From NCBI RefSeq assembly GCF_001458595.1, contig NZ_LN890328.1, forward strand, positions 1,456,926 through 1,520,925: a DNA stretch of 64,000 nucleotides, read 5' to 3'. A program made the position numbers and the translations under genes. This document shows, in pieces, positions 17,772 through 28,297 of this stretch. The notes below the pieces were generated by a model that saw only the letters and a program-made list of their open reading frames with translations, was not told the DNA's origin and did no database searches. This DNA comes from Clostridium neonatale. GTDB lineage: Bacteria; Bacillota; Clostridia; Clostridiales; Clostridiaceae. The first letter of the stretch is position 1; each line of letters opens with the position of its first letter.

Positions 17772-19562
17772 TTATATTTTAAACCAAAACTTCACCCCAA
17801 ATTCAGTATTAAGAGCACCAAATTCCATATTATGAAGTTCTAAAATATTTTTTACTATAGCTAGTCCAATTCCACTTCGTCTTTCACTGCGTTCTCTTGA
17901 TTCATCTTCTTTATAAAACATATCCCAAATTAAATTTATTTTATCTTCACTTATATGCTCACCATCATTTTCAATAATCACAACTCTGTTTTCAATAGTA
18001 ATATTTATCTTTTCTTTTGCATGATTCATTGCATTAGAAAGTAAATTATCTATTACTTGTTCAAGTCTAAAATAGTCACCTTCTATTTCATATATTTCAT
18101 CACTTTTGTAATTTATTTTTATATTTTTATCATTTAATAATTTTTCGTTTTTCTTTAAAATCTTAGAAAATAACTCATTTATGCAAAAAGCTTCTTTTTT
18201 TAATTCATATGCTCTGGACTCAAGCTTTGATAAATCAAGCATTTCTAATACAAGTTTGTCCATTTTATCCGTTTCATCAATTATAACATCTAAATAATAA
18301 TCTCTTTTCCTTTCAGAAATATTTTCTTTAATGCTTTCACTATATGCTTTTATTATTCCAAGTGGTGTTTTTAATTCATGAGCTATTGAACTTGTAAGTT
18401 CTCTTCTATTTTTCTCTAGTTGAATTTGTTTTTCATATATTTTGTATAAGCCCTTTGATAATATAATTGTTAAAATCCCTATTATGATAAATATAGATAT
18501 ATATAAGAATAATAGTTGTGGAAATATATCTTCTAATGGATAATATAATGACTCCACAGCTGTATAATATGTTTTTCCATTTAATCTTAATGTGTTTACT
18601 GTTTCATCTTTTATTTTAAAAAACTTTTTATTTTTATTGTACAAAAATAAATTACCATTTTTATCAGCCTGTTTAACTAGTTCATGCCCACTTGGTTCTT
18701 TTACTTGTGAATATCTTTTAAATAACTTATCATAAAAAGCATTTGATTCTACTTTTACAAATTTTTCGTCGCTATTTCTAAATTTTGATGCCATATTTGA
18801 ACTTATATTAAGAGGATAATCAACTTCCTTATCGTATATTTTTAGTTTTTCAGCATTATCTATATCAAAACTATAGTTTTTGACTCCCCACCTAGATATA
18901 GGTCCATACATATCTTTTGATTCTTCTTTCCATTTCATTGCATAGATATATATATTTTTTGGAATTAATTCGCTTTCATTAACATACATATTACCTGTCT
19001 TTGCACCAAGCCAATAATCAATAAACTCATCACTTTCTGTCTTTTTCATTGTCTGCGTTTGGTCTTGAGACTCCTCTTCCTGCATCTTGTACAATTCTAT
19101 TAATTCATTTTTAGAAAAATTCTTTTCTAAATCAATATATCGATATCTATTCCACACTCTAGAGCTATTTGTAGGTACATCTTCACTTATAAATAAGTAT
19201 TCACCACTTTTTGCAAGTAAATTCCCTTTATTATCATACAAATATGCCTTTGAATAATTTTTTTGACTAGCCCAAAATAGACTATATGTCATACTTCGTC
19301 TTAACTCTGTCATCAAATTTATCTTATCTTTATCATATTCTTCTGCATTTTCTATGGCATTTGAATATTCATAATCATTTATATTTTCTATGATACTTGA
19401 ATTCAAATTATTTACCATTAGAGAAATTTGTGAGTTATTTTTGTTTACTTTAATTTTATAATAAGCAACAGTCACTATGCTCATCATAACAACGTAAAAT
19501 AACAAAAACATGCAGCCTGTTCTAATAAATATACTTTTAAATGTTTTATCAGCTTTCATCAC
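17772..19562 (-). CDS. Sensor histidine kinase
   Basis: This 596-residue membrane kinase has a first membrane helix at about residues 12-35, a long extracytoplasmic sensor of about 310 residues and a second helix (LLFLYISIFIIIGILTIIL). The H-box ELTSSIAHELKTPLGIIKAY follows, then the N-box (DNLLSNAMNHA) and a G-box (GIGLAIVKNILELH). No HAMP domain is obvious. The sensor domain has no family that I recognise. Its start overlaps the end of the response regulator gene by 14 bases, so the two are translationally coupled. Confidence 0.9.
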   Translation of the reverse strand: MMKADKTFKSIFIRTGCMFLLFYVVMMSIVTVAYYKIKVNKNNSQISLMVNNLNSSIIENINDYEYSNAIENAEEYDKDKINLMTELRRSMTYSLFWASQKNYSKAYLYDNKGNLLAKSGEYLFISEDVPTNSSRVWNRYRYIDLEKNFSKNELIELYKMQEEESQDQTQTMKKTESDEFIDYWLGAKTGNMYVNESELIPKNIYIYAMKWKEESKDMYGPISRWGVKNYSFDIDNAEKLKIYDKEVDYPLNISSNMASKFRNSDEKFVKVESNAFYDKLFKRYSQVKEPSGHELVKQADKNGNLFLYNKNKKFFKIKDETVNTLRLNGKTYYTAVESLYYPLEDIFPQLLFLYISIFIIIGILTIILSKGLYKIYEKQIQLEKNRRELTSSIAHELKTPLGIIKAYSESIKENISERKRDYYLDVIIDETDKMDKLVLEMLDLSKLESRAYELKKEAFCINELFSKILKKNEKLLNDKNIKINYKSDEIYEIEGDYFRLEQVIDNLLSNAMNHAKEKINITIENRVVIIENDGEHISEDKINLIWDMFYKEDESRERSERRSGIGLAIVKNILELHNMEFGALNTEFGVKFWFKI

Positions 19563-20253
19563 TATTCACCTCAAATCTGTATCCAACTTTTATAATAGTA
19601 TGGAGATATTTTGAAGCATGTCCTAAAGAATTTCTTAGCTTTTTAATATGTGTATCTAATACTCTATCATTTCCATCAAAATCATATCCCCAAAACTTTA
19701 TAAGAAGTTGTTCTCTTTTTATAATTCTGTTCTTATTTAAAATAAAGTAGTAAAGCAGGTCATATTCCATCTTTGGAAGCTTTACTTCTTCATTATTTAT
19801 AAATACCTTATTTTTAGCTATATCAACGCATATTTCATTTGCATATAGCTTTTCTTCATTATTTATGCCTTTATATCTTTTAATAAGTGTAATGCATTTA
19901 GCATATAAAATATTAAGTGAAAATGGTTTTGTAACATAATCATCTGCCCCAATTTCATATCCATACAAATTATCATCTTCCTCACTTTTAGCTGTGATAA
20001 AAATAATAGGAATATCTTTTTTATTGTAGATATTATCAATGTTTGTTCTGATTTTTTTGCATACAGAAAATCCATTTAATTTTGGCATCATAACATCTAA
20101 AAGAATTAAATCAAAACTATTTTCTTCAAACATGTCTAATGCTTCTTCACCATCATATGAACATATAACTTCACAACCTTTTGCATTAAAGTAGTCTTTT
20201 ATAATTTCTTGCATTCTAATTTCATCTTCTACCAGTAAAATTTTATAGCCCAT
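19549..20253 (-). CDS. OmpR-family response regulator
   Basis: This regulator of about 234 residues has an N-terminal receiver (KILLVEDEIRMQEII with the acidic pair, phosphoacceptor Asp in LILLDVMMPKLNG, Lys in ADDYVTKPFS). The C-terminal winged helix has LPKMEYDLLYYFILNKNRIIKREQL and ends VLDTHIKKLRNSLG, KVGYRFEV. I start it at the ATG at 20253, which has a GGGGAAG site. An earlier in-frame start would add 13 unrelated residues. It partners the overlapping kinase. Targets are unknown. Confidence 0.9.
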   Translation of the reverse strand: MGYKILLVEDEIRMQEIIKDYFNAKGCEVICSYDGEEALDMFEENSFDLILLDVMMPKLNGFSVCKKIRTNIDNIYNKKDIPIIFITAKSEEDDNLYGYEIGADDYVTKPFSLNILYAKCITLIKRYKGINNEEKLYANEICVDIAKNKVFINNEEVKLPKMEYDLLYYFILNKNRIIKREQLLIKFWGYDFDGNDRVLDTHIKKLRNSLGHASKYLHTIIKVGYRFEVNSDES

Positions 20254-20320
20254 ATTATGCCTTCCCCCTTCATATAAATATAATAATAGCATAATCTGTA
20301 TTTTCTGTGTCCTTTTTGTA

Positions 20321-20366
20321 TTTTCAAAATATCCTAAGTAAAATAATACTTAGGATATTTTGAAAA
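20321..20366. repeat. 20-bp perfect inverted repeat with T tract
   Basis: The arms (20321-20340 and 20347-20366) are perfectly complementary around a 6-base loop. T9 follows on the plus strand. It lies about 70 bp upstream of the response regulator start. No plus-strand gene precedes it, so as a terminator it has no obvious client. Confidence 0.6.
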
Positions 20367-20385
20367 TTTTTTTTTACATAAAAAA

Positions 20386-20447
20386 ACTGCAGATATTATT
20401 GTAGCTTCAACATATAATTGAATATTTTACAACTTGATATCTGCAGT
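20386..20447. repeat. 11-bp inverted repeat (PstI-like core)
   Basis: ACTGCAGATAT at 20386-20396 is repeated inverted at 20437-20447. It directly follows the 20-bp inverted repeat. The function is unknown. Confidence 0.4.
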
Positions 20448-20475
20448 ATTTCTAAATTCTCACCTTAATAAATTA

Positions 20476-20605
20476 CTAACTTTCCATAACCCTTTGTATT
20501 GCATTAACAACCTTTTGATTTGCTAGCATTTATTTCAACTCTAAAATAATTCTGATTTATTCTTTCTATATTTTTCTGTATATCACTAAAAAAATCAATT
20601 TCTAT
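20476..20605 (-). pseudogene. Possible decayed coding remnant
   Basis: One minus-strand frame reads DIQKNIERINQNYFRVEINA and then stops. A shift of one base continues KVVNAIQRVMES before the next stop. There is no start codon and no recognised family. The rest of the 20254-20871 gap holds the two inverted repeats and no gene that I can see. Confidence 0.25.
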
Positions 20606-20871
20606 GTTTATCATCATCTAATAAGTTTTTTTCATATTTTTTATTTTTCATTAAATTACTATTTTTGATGAGCCTTTTTGATTATAGAAATTCCATTCTG
20701 TATATAATATTCTTTTTACACAAATTACTTTTATCATAAATGTTACTTTAACCTTTTATATTGCTTATTTTTGAAACACTGTCTCTATCACTCATATGAT
20801 TACTTCCCTATCTAGTATCTATTAAATTATTCTAGGAATATTCTATGTGCAATAGCATCCCATTCTAAATT

Positions 20872-21447
20872 TTATTCTAGTATTCCTAAATGTTCTAAAA
20901 GAATCTTTATTCCCATTAGAATTAAAATTATTCCACCTACAAGTTCTGCTTTAGATTTATATTTAACTCCAAAAATATTTCCTATTTTTACACCTATCAT
21001 TGATAAAACTAAAGTTGTAATTCCTATGAATGATACTGCAGGGATTATGTTTACTTTAAGAAAAGCAAATGTTACCCCAACTGCTAATGCATCTATGCTT
21101 GTTGCTACAGCTAATATACTCATATTTTTGAAGCTTAATTCTTCCTCTTCTGTTTTGCATTCACTTTTTTCTTCCTTTTCTAAAGATTCTTTAATCATGC
21201 TAATTCCTATTAAACTAAGAAGTATAAAAGCTATCCAATGATCAATACTTGAAATTTTATCACTAAATTGACTTCCTAATATATAACCTATCATTGGCAT
21301 ACCAGCCTGAAATAATCCAAAATATAATCCAACTATTCCTGCTTTTTTGATTGTAACTTTCCTCATACACAGACCTTTACATATTGCTACTGCAAATGCA
21401 TCCATCGAAAGACCTACCGCTAAAATAAATAATTCTACCACACTCAT
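20872..21447 (-). CDS. mntP: Manganese efflux pump MntP
   Basis: This 191-residue membrane protein has six helices in two repeats of the MntP/YebN family. Each half carries a small-residue helix with a conserved Asp: [16 protein letters not shown] near residue 15 and [17 protein letters not shown] near residue 115. A charged cytoplasmic linker ([13 protein letters not shown]) separates the halves. The pump exports Mn2+. The 5' leader carries a yybP-ykoY riboswitch, which strongly supports the assignment. A GGAGC-type site precedes the ATG. Confidence 0.92.
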   Translation of the reverse strand: MSVVELFILAVGLSMDAFAVAICKGLCMRKVTIKKAGIVGLYFGLFQAGMPMIGYILGSQFSDKISSIDHWIAFILLSLIGISMIKESLEKEEKSECKTEEEELSFKNMSILAVATSIDALAVGVTFAFLKVNIIPAVSFIGITTLVLSMIGVKIGNIFGVKYKSKAELVGGIILILMGIKILLEHLGILE

Positions 21448-21614
21448 TTTTATAATGCTCCTTTTATGTATTATTTTATAATAAAGTTTCGTAAGCGACT
21501 TTAACTTAAATTATTATTATGATTCTATATACTTATCTATAAATATATTTTTATATTATAGATAAGTTGCACACTTTATATAATTCTCAAATTCTTAAAA
21601 TATTATAATTCCAC

Positions 21615-21756
21615 ATAAAAAGAGACCTATCTATAGCCATATAAACATAAAAAGCTATAGATAAGTCTCATTATTTAAAATAAAACCAGATAGAATACAT
21701 CTATCAGTATGTTGGTCTTATTACACATTCGTGCCAACTACTCCCTTATCATAAAG
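21615..21756 (-). promoter_or_regulatory. yybP-ykoY manganese riboswitch with terminator
   Basis: Reading the minus strand, the aptamer shows the family landmarks in order: AAGGGAGTAG, then CAACATACTG, then CTGGTTTT, and AATGAGAC before the expression platform. The platform is a long hairpin (arms about 21621-21641 and 21655-21675) followed by a U tract. The family binds Mn2+ and switches on Mn exporters. Here it precedes mntP by about 170 bases. Confidence 0.85.
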
Positions 21757-21839
21757 TTAATAATAATAAAATTATTGGTATATGTCAATATATTAATATA
21801 TAATAGTTCACATAAGTTATATTTTAAGGAGTGAAAATT

Positions 21840-22328
21840 ATGTGTAAAAATAAAATAGATGCTAAATACTTTATAGATAAATTAAATCTTAAACCACATA
21901 TTGAAGGTGGATACTTTAATGAATGCTTATCATCTGAAGATAACTATAATGATAATCAAAAGCTTTGGACAAGTATTTATTTCTTGCTTGAACAAGGTGA
22001 TGTTTCAAGGTTACATATCCTTGAGGAAGATGAGCTTTGGTATTATCATGCTGGAAATTCGCTTAATATATATATGATTTCTCCAGAAGGTAAACTTACA
22101 GTATCAAAGCTTGGTCTTAATATTGATAATGGTGAGACTCCACAAGTTTTAGTTCCAAAAGGTTATATATTTGGATCTATTATGGAAGAAGAAGGATTTT
22201 GTCTTGTAGGAAACATGGTTGCTCCAGGATTTATATATGATCATTTTAAAATAGTTAATCAAAAAGAATTATTATCACGTTATCCTGAACACAAAGAAAC
22301 TATATTAAAATTAACTAAATCAGAATAG
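21840..22328 (+). CDS. Cupin (DUF985) protein
   Basis: This protein of about 162 residues is a single-domain cupin of the DUF985/cupin_5 family. Motifs include LKPHIEGGYF near the start, SIYFLLEQGDVSRLH, DELWYYHAGNSL and a C-terminal VAPGFIYDHF. Relatives are described as sugar-binding or epimerase-like, but function is not established. The ATG at 21840 is 8 bases after AAGGAG; an earlier GTG lies within that site. It is monocistronic. Confidence 0.82.
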   Translation: MCKNKIDAKYFIDKLNLKPHIEGGYFNECLSSEDNYNDNQKLWTSIYFLLEQGDVSRLHILEEDELWYYHAGNSLNIYMISPEGKLTVSKLGLNIDNGETPQVLVPKGYIFGSIMEEEGFCLVGNMVAPGFIYDHFKIVNQKELLSRYPEHKETILKLTKSE

Positions 22329-22332
22329 GAAA

Positions 22333-22370
22333 AATCCCTATGAACCTCTAGTTTGATTTTCATAGGGATT
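22333..22370 (+). terminator. Intrinsic terminator
   Basis: The stem AATCCCTATGA / TCATAGGGATT follows the cupin gene. Confidence 0.8.
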
Positions 22371-22575
22371 AATTAAAATTTATAATTAATTATTCTTAGT
22401 ACTCTCTTAAATCAAAAATCTATTTTTATTATATATGTTTCAATTAGTTTTCTACATTTTGTATTCTGGTATTTACTTAGGCTGTAAACATCTTAAATGC
22501 AATTTTATTATTGAAACATATATATTAATTAAATATTTAAGGTCTACTTTTTCTCATATGCATTAAACATAGTAT

Positions 22576-24672
22576 TTAATTAATTTTAAAGCTATTAATG
22601 GCATCTTGTAACTCTTCAGAATACTTTCTTAATTCTTCTGCAGAAATATTTAAAAATTCTGCTTCACTTAATTGAGAGTCAGCTGATTCTTGAACTTTTG
22701 AAGAAGCTTCTGCGGTTTCTCTTATTACATTTGAGATATTTCCAATAGCATATTCAGTCTCATTTTTTGTTTTTTCAATATCTTTAATACGCAATGAAAT
22801 TTTTTCTATATCACTTGTTAAATCTTCTACATGATTTGTAATATCTTTAAAAGATTCTATTGTTTTTTGTAATGCCTCATCTTGAGAAATCATGATCTTT
22901 TCCGCTCTTTTTGCAGTATCTACAGTGTTTTGTGTAAGAGAATTAATTCCATTTATAATTTCACTAATCCTATTAGATGCATTTAATGATTCCTCTGCCA
23001 GTTTTCTAACCTCTTCTGCTACAACTGCAAATCCATCTCCAGCACTTCCCGCCCTTGCTGCTTCTATAGATGCATTTAATGCTAATAAATTAGTTTGCTC
23101 TGCAATTGAATTAATAGTATCTATAATACTTCTAATGAAAAATGATTCTTTTTCTAGGTTTTCAATATTCTCAATAACACTATTTGTTATTTTTGAAGTT
23201 TCATCAGATTTATTTACAAGTTCTTTAATTGTTAATATTCCTTCACTTACGATTTCTTTAGTCGTTGCTGCAAACTCAGATATTTTTATAGTGCCTTCAT
23301 TTACATTTGTAATCTTCTCTCCAAGGTTCTCCATTTTATTTAAACATACTTTTGCATCTTCTACCTGTCGTCCTATTCCATTATCCATCTCTTCAATTAT
23401 TCCTGTAATATCTTTAGATGATTCAACCAATTTAACTGATGCATTTGTCAATGATTTTGACGATCCTATAACTAAATTTGATACATCTCTAGTTTGATGA
23501 ATTAATTTCTTTATACTTTTTAGCATTTCCATAATATTTTTAGATAATAAACTAAATTCATCTTTTCTCTTTGTACTACAATTAACAGTTAAATCACCTT
23601 CTGATACTTTCTTTACTGTATTAGTCACTTTATGTATTTCACGTCCAATCCCATTAGCTAAAATGAAACTAACAATAACTGCAATTAAAGTAGCAATTAT
23701 AACAATTATAATTGTCATATTTTTTATTTCATCTGCTTGCTTTATGATTTCAGCCTTTGGGATTAAAGTAACTAACATACATCCAGTGTCTTCAACTTTA
23801 TAATGCATGTAAAGATACTCTTCACCATTGTAATTTAGCTGGCGTATTCCTTTATATTCTTCACTTTCTAAAGAATCCTTATAATATTTTTGTCCAAAAA
23901 AATCATTAGTTCCATTTTCTCCTTCTGATGTAAATTCTCGTCCATCAGGTGTAACAAATGCACACTTACTGCCTTTAGGAAGATCTATACTTTCCAATGG
24001 CGCTATTAAGGATTCACTTTTTATGCTAACTATAAGAATACCAACAGACTTCATCTGATTATTCATAATTTGCCTGCTAATTGTAATACCATATTGTTTT
24101 TTAGGTATATTTAGCTCTTCATCTAAAAGATAATTATCACCTCTCCATATTGCGTTACCTTTCATACCACTCACTAGACTTCCATCTTCTGTACTTATAT
24201 ATTTTTCATACGCTTCTTTTTTTATCTGACCATTTGATGTTATTAATTGTCCATATGGCGATAAAACTGATATTGTATTAATATTTTTATCTGATATGGT
24301 TTCACTGATTGCTTTTCCATTAATCTCTAAGAATATCTCTTTTTCTATTTTAGGATCATTTTTATACAATCCACTATAATAATTGCGTACATCAGAGTAA
24401 CTTGAAAATTGCTGAGACTTACTATCTGCTGTTTGGAATAGTATTTTATAAAAATCCCCTGTTTTTTCAATCATGTTCATATTTGCCTGCTTATAATTTT
24501 CAACTATTATTTCTGAAGCTTTTTTATATGAAAATATTCCAAAACTAATAAATAATATTATTGGTAGAGAATACGCAATTATTAATTTTACTCTAATGCT
24601 CCTTATGCGACAAGTTAATGAACCCATTTTAAACTTTTCTTCATGATTTTTGAAGTGTATCTTTCTTTTCAT
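22576..24672 (-). CDS. Transmembrane chemoreceptor (dCache-type)
   Basis: This 698-residue methyl-accepting chemotaxis protein has a first membrane helix at about residues 28-48 ([18 protein letters not shown]) and an extracytoplasmic dCache-like sensor at about 50-305. A second helix ([21 protein letters not shown]) leads to HAMP ([13 protein letters not shown]) and a long signalling helix pair. The tip is [22 protein letters not shown]. It is the last gene of the fucose island, 73 bp after fucI with a weak terminator between, so partial co-transcription and a role in taxis toward the island's substrate are plausible. Confidence 0.9.
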   Translation of the reverse strand: MKRKIHFKNHEEKFKMGSLTCRIRSIRVKLIIAYSLPIILFISFGIFSYKKASEIIVENYKQANMNMIEKTGDFYKILFQTADSKSQQFSSYSDVRNYYSGLYKNDPKIEKEIFLEINGKAISETISDKNINTISVLSPYGQLITSNGQIKKEAYEKYISTEDGSLVSGMKGNAIWRGDNYLLDEELNIPKKQYGITISRQIMNNQMKSVGILIVSIKSESLIAPLESIDLPKGSKCAFVTPDGREFTSEGENGTNDFFGQKYYKDSLESEEYKGIRQLNYNGEEYLYMHYKVEDTGCMLVTLIPKAEIIKQADEIKNMTIIIVIIATLIAVIVSFILANGIGREIHKVTNTVKKVSEGDLTVNCSTKRKDEFSLLSKNIMEMLKSIKKLIHQTRDVSNLVIGSSKSLTNASVKLVESSKDITGIIEEMDNGIGRQVEDAKVCLNKMENLGEKITNVNEGTIKISEFAATTKEIVSEGILTIKELVNKSDETSKITNSVIENIENLEKESFFIRSIIDTINSIAEQTNLLALNASIEAARAGSAGDGFAVVAEEVRKLAEESLNASNRISEIINGINSLTQNTVDTAKRAEKIMISQDEALQKTIESFKDITNHVEDLTSDIEKISLRIKDIEKTKNETEYAIGNISNVIRETAEASSKVQESADSQLSEAEFLNISAEELRKYSEELQDAINSFKIN

Positions 24673-24704
24673 ACAGAATTACTCCTATTTTGTAATAATT
24701 TAGA

Positions 24705-24740
24705 AAGGCCACAAACCTAAGAAAAAATGGCTTGTGGCTT
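24705..24740 (-). terminator. Weak terminator after fucI
   Basis: An AAGCCACAAGCC arm pairs with GGTTTGTGGCCTT with one mismatch, in the 73-bp gap between fucI and the chemoreceptor. The U tract is poor, so read-through is likely. Confidence 0.6.
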
Positions 24741-24745
24741 TAGTA

Positions 24746-26530
24746 TTACTTATATAATGGTCCGTAAGTTGCACATGCTTTATAGTCTGAAGCTTCTGGT
24801 GTCTCTGTTCCAAACGCTGCCCAGCTATGTGGTCTGAATATTCTATCATTTGATACATTATGCATAGATACTGGTATTCTAAGCATAGAAGCTAATGTAA
24901 TTAATTCAGCACCAACATGTCCATACACTGTTACTCCATGATTTGCTCCCCAGTTAGCCATAACACTATATACATCCTTGAATGCGCCTTCACCTGTTAA
25001 GTCTGGTACAAACCATGTTGTAGGCCATGTACGATCTGTTCTTACATCTAATGTATTATGAACCTCATCTTCTAATACAGCGGTTTTTCCTTCTGCTATT
25101 TGAATTACAGGTCCTACTCCCTCTACAATATTTACACGAAGCATTGTTACAGGCATTTCAGCTTGTGTTTTAAAGTGAGAAGAGAATCCGCCGCCTCTAA
25201 AATATTCATAATTTGCACGACACCAATCTGTTGCATCTGTACAAGCATCAATATCACTTTCAGTCATATCCCACCATGACTTCATACAACCTTCACCAGA
25301 TTCATTCTTAGCTGCTCCTGTACAGTCTAATGCAGTAGCTCCTGAATTTATTAGATGTATAAATCCTTCTGCTGCTGTTCCTTGTGGTCTCTTACCAGTT
25401 ACTCTTTCACATGCATCTGCACTCCAGTAAGTTCTTACATCATGGAAGCAAGGTGCTTTATCTGAAACTAATGTACCTAATAGCATTGCCACTCCATTTA
25501 AAGTATCATTTTCAGTTGCAAATGGTGTTGGTCTCTTTGGTCCATTCCAGTCAAAAGTTGATGCCATAATAGCTTCCATGAAATCTCCATTTGGTAACCA
25601 GTCTGTCCACATTCTTTGACCTTGGAATCCTCCTGCAATAGCATTGCGTCCTAATGCTTCTTCATGCCATCCCATTTCATCTAATTTTGGATTTCCATAC
25701 ATGATATCTCTAACAACCATAGTCATTTTAGTGACAAATTCCCAATCTTTATCAGCTGGAACAACTTTAGATTTTTTAATTATTTCTGGAAGATCCTTTC
25801 CTTCATTACAGTCGAATCCTTCTTTACAATGTTCTTTAGTCCATGCTAACGCTTTTTCATATTCTTCTTCATCATAAATACCTAATGTAATACGACGAAT
25901 TATTTCTGTCATATCTACCCACTCTGGTCTCATTCCTAAGTATTTTTGGAATAATACTGGGTCACAGAAAGATCCAGCTATCCCCATAGATACACTACCA
26001 ATGTTAACGTAAGCTTTATTTTTCATCATTCCAACAGCAACTGCACATTTTGCAAATTTTAATATTTTTTCAGCCACATCTTTCGGAACAGTTTTATCGT
26101 CCATATCTTGAACATCATGACCATAAATTGAGAAAGCAGGAATTCCTCTTTGAGCGTGTGCTGCTAAAACAGCTGCTAAATATACAGCTCCTGGTCTTTC
26201 TGTTCCATTAAATCCCCATACAGCTTTTATAGTGTTAGGATTCATATCAAATGTTTCTGATCCGTAGCACCAGCAAGGTGTAACTGTTAAAGTAGCACAA
26301 ATGTTTTCTGTCGAGAATTGTTCAGCACATCTTGCAGCTTCAGCACCACTACCTATTGTTGTTTCTGATATAATGCATTGTACAGGTGTTCCATCTGGAT
26401 ACTTCAATTGAGAAGAAATTAATTCAGCTGCTGCTTTTGCCATTCCCATAGTTTGTACTTCTAAACTTTCTCTAACTCCTCCCCATCTTCCGTCTATTGT
26501 AGGTCTAATTCCTATTTTTGGATACATCAT
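24746..26530 (-). CDS. fucI: L-fucose isomerase
   Basis: This enzyme of about 594 residues interconverts L-fucose and L-fuculose. It matches FucI along its whole length: YPKIGIRPTIDGRWGGVRESLE, TVTPCWCYGSETFDM, WGFNGTERPGAVYLAA, AFSIYGHDVQDMDD, the catalytic Glu and Asp segments ATENDTLNGVAM and DVRTYWSADACERVTG, and the metal-binding His region NWGANHGVTVYGHVGAEL. It ends in CATYGPLYK. I start at the ATG at 26530 because a good AAGGAAGG site lies 8 bases before it. An upstream in-frame ATG at 26551 would place that site inside the gene. Confidence 0.94.
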   Translation of the reverse strand: MMYPKIGIRPTIDGRWGGVRESLEVQTMGMAKAAAELISSQLKYPDGTPVQCIISETTIGSGAEAARCAEQFSTENICATLTVTPCWCYGSETFDMNPNTIKAVWGFNGTERPGAVYLAAVLAAHAQRGIPAFSIYGHDVQDMDDKTVPKDVAEKILKFAKCAVAVGMMKNKAYVNIGSVSMGIAGSFCDPVLFQKYLGMRPEWVDMTEIIRRITLGIYDEEEYEKALAWTKEHCKEGFDCNEGKDLPEIIKKSKVVPADKDWEFVTKMTMVVRDIMYGNPKLDEMGWHEEALGRNAIAGGFQGQRMWTDWLPNGDFMEAIMASTFDWNGPKRPTPFATENDTLNGVAMLLGTLVSDKAPCFHDVRTYWSADACERVTGKRPQGTAAEGFIHLINSGATALDCTGAAKNESGEGCMKSWWDMTESDIDACTDATDWCRANYEYFRGGGFSSHFKTQAEMPVTMLRVNIVEGVGPVIQIAEGKTAVLEDEVHNTLDVRTDRTWPTTWFVPDLTGEGAFKDVYSVMANWGANHGVTVYGHVGAELITLASMLRIPVSMHNVSNDRIFRPHSWAAFGTETPEASDYKACATYGPLYK

Positions 26531-26721
26531 AAATATTACCTTCCTTTTCATATAAATTTAAATTATTTATTTAATTATCATTTTTCAATTTAATTATGGT
26601 AAATAGATTTGTTTAATCTTATTTGGGTATATTTTTTATGGTATATATGAGTAAAGCTTTTTTTATTTTTTTGAATTCGTTTTCAGAAATTCTATTATAC
26701 AGTGCTGTATTATTTTAATAT

Positions 26722-28185
26722 CTAAATGATATCTAAAAATTTTTTATAAGCATTATTCCACTCTTCAACATTTTGTGGTTCATATACTTCAATATTTTGA
26801 GATTTAGCAATTATATCTCTCGCCCTTTGAAGCCCATCAATTTCTTTTGTAGCCATAAGCTGTAAAACTAAATTTCCTAAAACTGTAGCTTCTATTGGCC
26901 CCGCTACTACTTTTCTGCCACAAGAATTTGCTGTTAACTGGCATAATAGTCTGCTTTGAGTTCCTCCTCCCACCATATAAATCGTATCATAATGCTTTCC
27001 TGTACAATCTTCTATTTCTTCTAATGCTTTTCTATATTTTAAAGCCAAACTCTCATCTATACAGCGAACAATTTCTCCAATTGTTTCTGGTATAAACTGA
27101 TTAGTTCTAGAACAATATTCTTGAATACGTTTAGGAACATCTCCTTGAGGCACAAATTCAGGTGCATCAGGATCTATAAAACATTTTAGCTCCTGTGATT
27201 TAGATGCTAACACTTCTAAATCTCCAAAGCCATATTCTTTTCCTTCTCTTATCCATTGTCTTCTAGACTCTTGAATGAGCCAAAGACCTATAATATTCTT
27301 TAAGAATGTGGTCTTTCCTTCATATCCGCCTTCATTTGTTATGTTATATTTTTCTGACTTTTCATTTATAATTGGATAATCTAGTTCTGTTCCAATTAAA
27401 GACCATGTCCCACAACTTAAAAAAATAAAATCTTTTTCTTCCGTTGGAACTGAAAGTAATGCACTCTGGGTATCATGTGATGCAACAGCTACTACATTTA
27501 CTTTATCAACTCCAAGCTCTTTGCTTATAGAATCACTTAGTTGTCCAACAATTGTTCCACTTGGGACTATTTCCGTAAATATATCTCTAGGTATATCTAA
27601 AGCTTCTATTATCTTATCTGACCAAGTTTTTTTACCTGCATCTAATAGTTGACTTGTAGATGCAATAGAATACTCTGTACACTTTTCGCCAGTCAGCATA
27701 TAAATAAATAAATCTGGCGTCATTAAAAGTGTTTCTGCTCTCTCAATTATGTCTGGTCTTTCTTTTACAATTGACAATAATTGAAAGGCTGTGTTTATCT
27801 CCATAAACTGATTTCCTGTAATCCTATAGAATTCTTCTTTAGATATTCTTTTAAAACTTTCTTCAAGCATGCCCTGTGTTCTTTTATCACGATAATGAAT
27901 AGGATTTTCTAAGAGGTTTCCATTCTTATCTAAAAGACCAAAATCAACCCCCCAGGTATCAATACCAATACTATCAAATCCCCCTGAATTCTTTGCTTTT
28001 ATAATTCCCTGCTTAATTTCATGAAATAAACGAAGTGTATCCCAATACATAACATCATTTACTGTAACAGGATCATTAGAAAAACGATGAATTTCTTCTA
28101 ATTTAATAGTATCGCCATCATAAATTCCTATCATTGCGCGTCCACTTGAAGCTCCAAAATCAAATGCCAATATCCTCTTTTCCAC
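26722..28185 (-). CDS. Rhamnulokinase-type FGGY kinase, probable L-fuculokinase
   Basis: This 487-residue FGGY-family sugar kinase starts with RILAFDFGASSGRAMIGI, the RhaB-like N-terminus. The ATPase phosphate motifs are visible (GIDTWGVDFGLLD; VAVASHDTQSALLSVP; TIYMVGGGTQSRLLCQLTANS). By sequence it is closest to rhamnulokinase. The linked genes (fucI, fucU, fuculose-phosphate aldolases) and the absence of rhamnose isomerase make L-fuculose the likely substrate. It lies 191 bp upstream of fucI on the same strand. Confidence 0.85.
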   Translation of the reverse strand: MEKRILAFDFGASSGRAMIGIYDGDTIKLEEIHRFSNDPVTVNDVMYWDTLRLFHEIKQGIIKAKNSGGFDSIGIDTWGVDFGLLDKNGNLLENPIHYRDKRTQGMLEESFKRISKEEFYRITGNQFMEINTAFQLLSIVKERPDIIERAETLLMTPDLFIYMLTGEKCTEYSIASTSQLLDAGKKTWSDKIIEALDIPRDIFTEIVPSGTIVGQLSDSISKELGVDKVNVVAVASHDTQSALLSVPTEEKDFIFLSCGTWSLIGTELDYPIINEKSEKYNITNEGGYEGKTTFLKNIIGLWLIQESRRQWIREGKEYGFGDLEVLASKSQELKCFIDPDAPEFVPQGDVPKRIQEYCSRTNQFIPETIGEIVRCIDESLALKYRKALEEIEDCTGKHYDTIYMVGGGTQSRLLCQLTANSCGRKVVAGPIEATVLGNLVLQLMATKEIDGLQRARDIIAKSQNIEVYEPQNVEEWNNAYKKFLDII

Positions 28186-28297
28186 AAACTCACCACCTTC
28201 TCAATTTATTATAAGATTATTTTACTAACAATATTTTATGTTTACCATTTAATATCTTACTTAGAAAGTATAATAATTTACTTTTTAAAATATATAT

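Noticed and set aside
22892..23497. 201-codon plus-strand frame inside the chemoreceptor gene
   Set aside because: It is antisense to the conserved signalling domain of the MCP and has no ribosome binding site or family resemblance.
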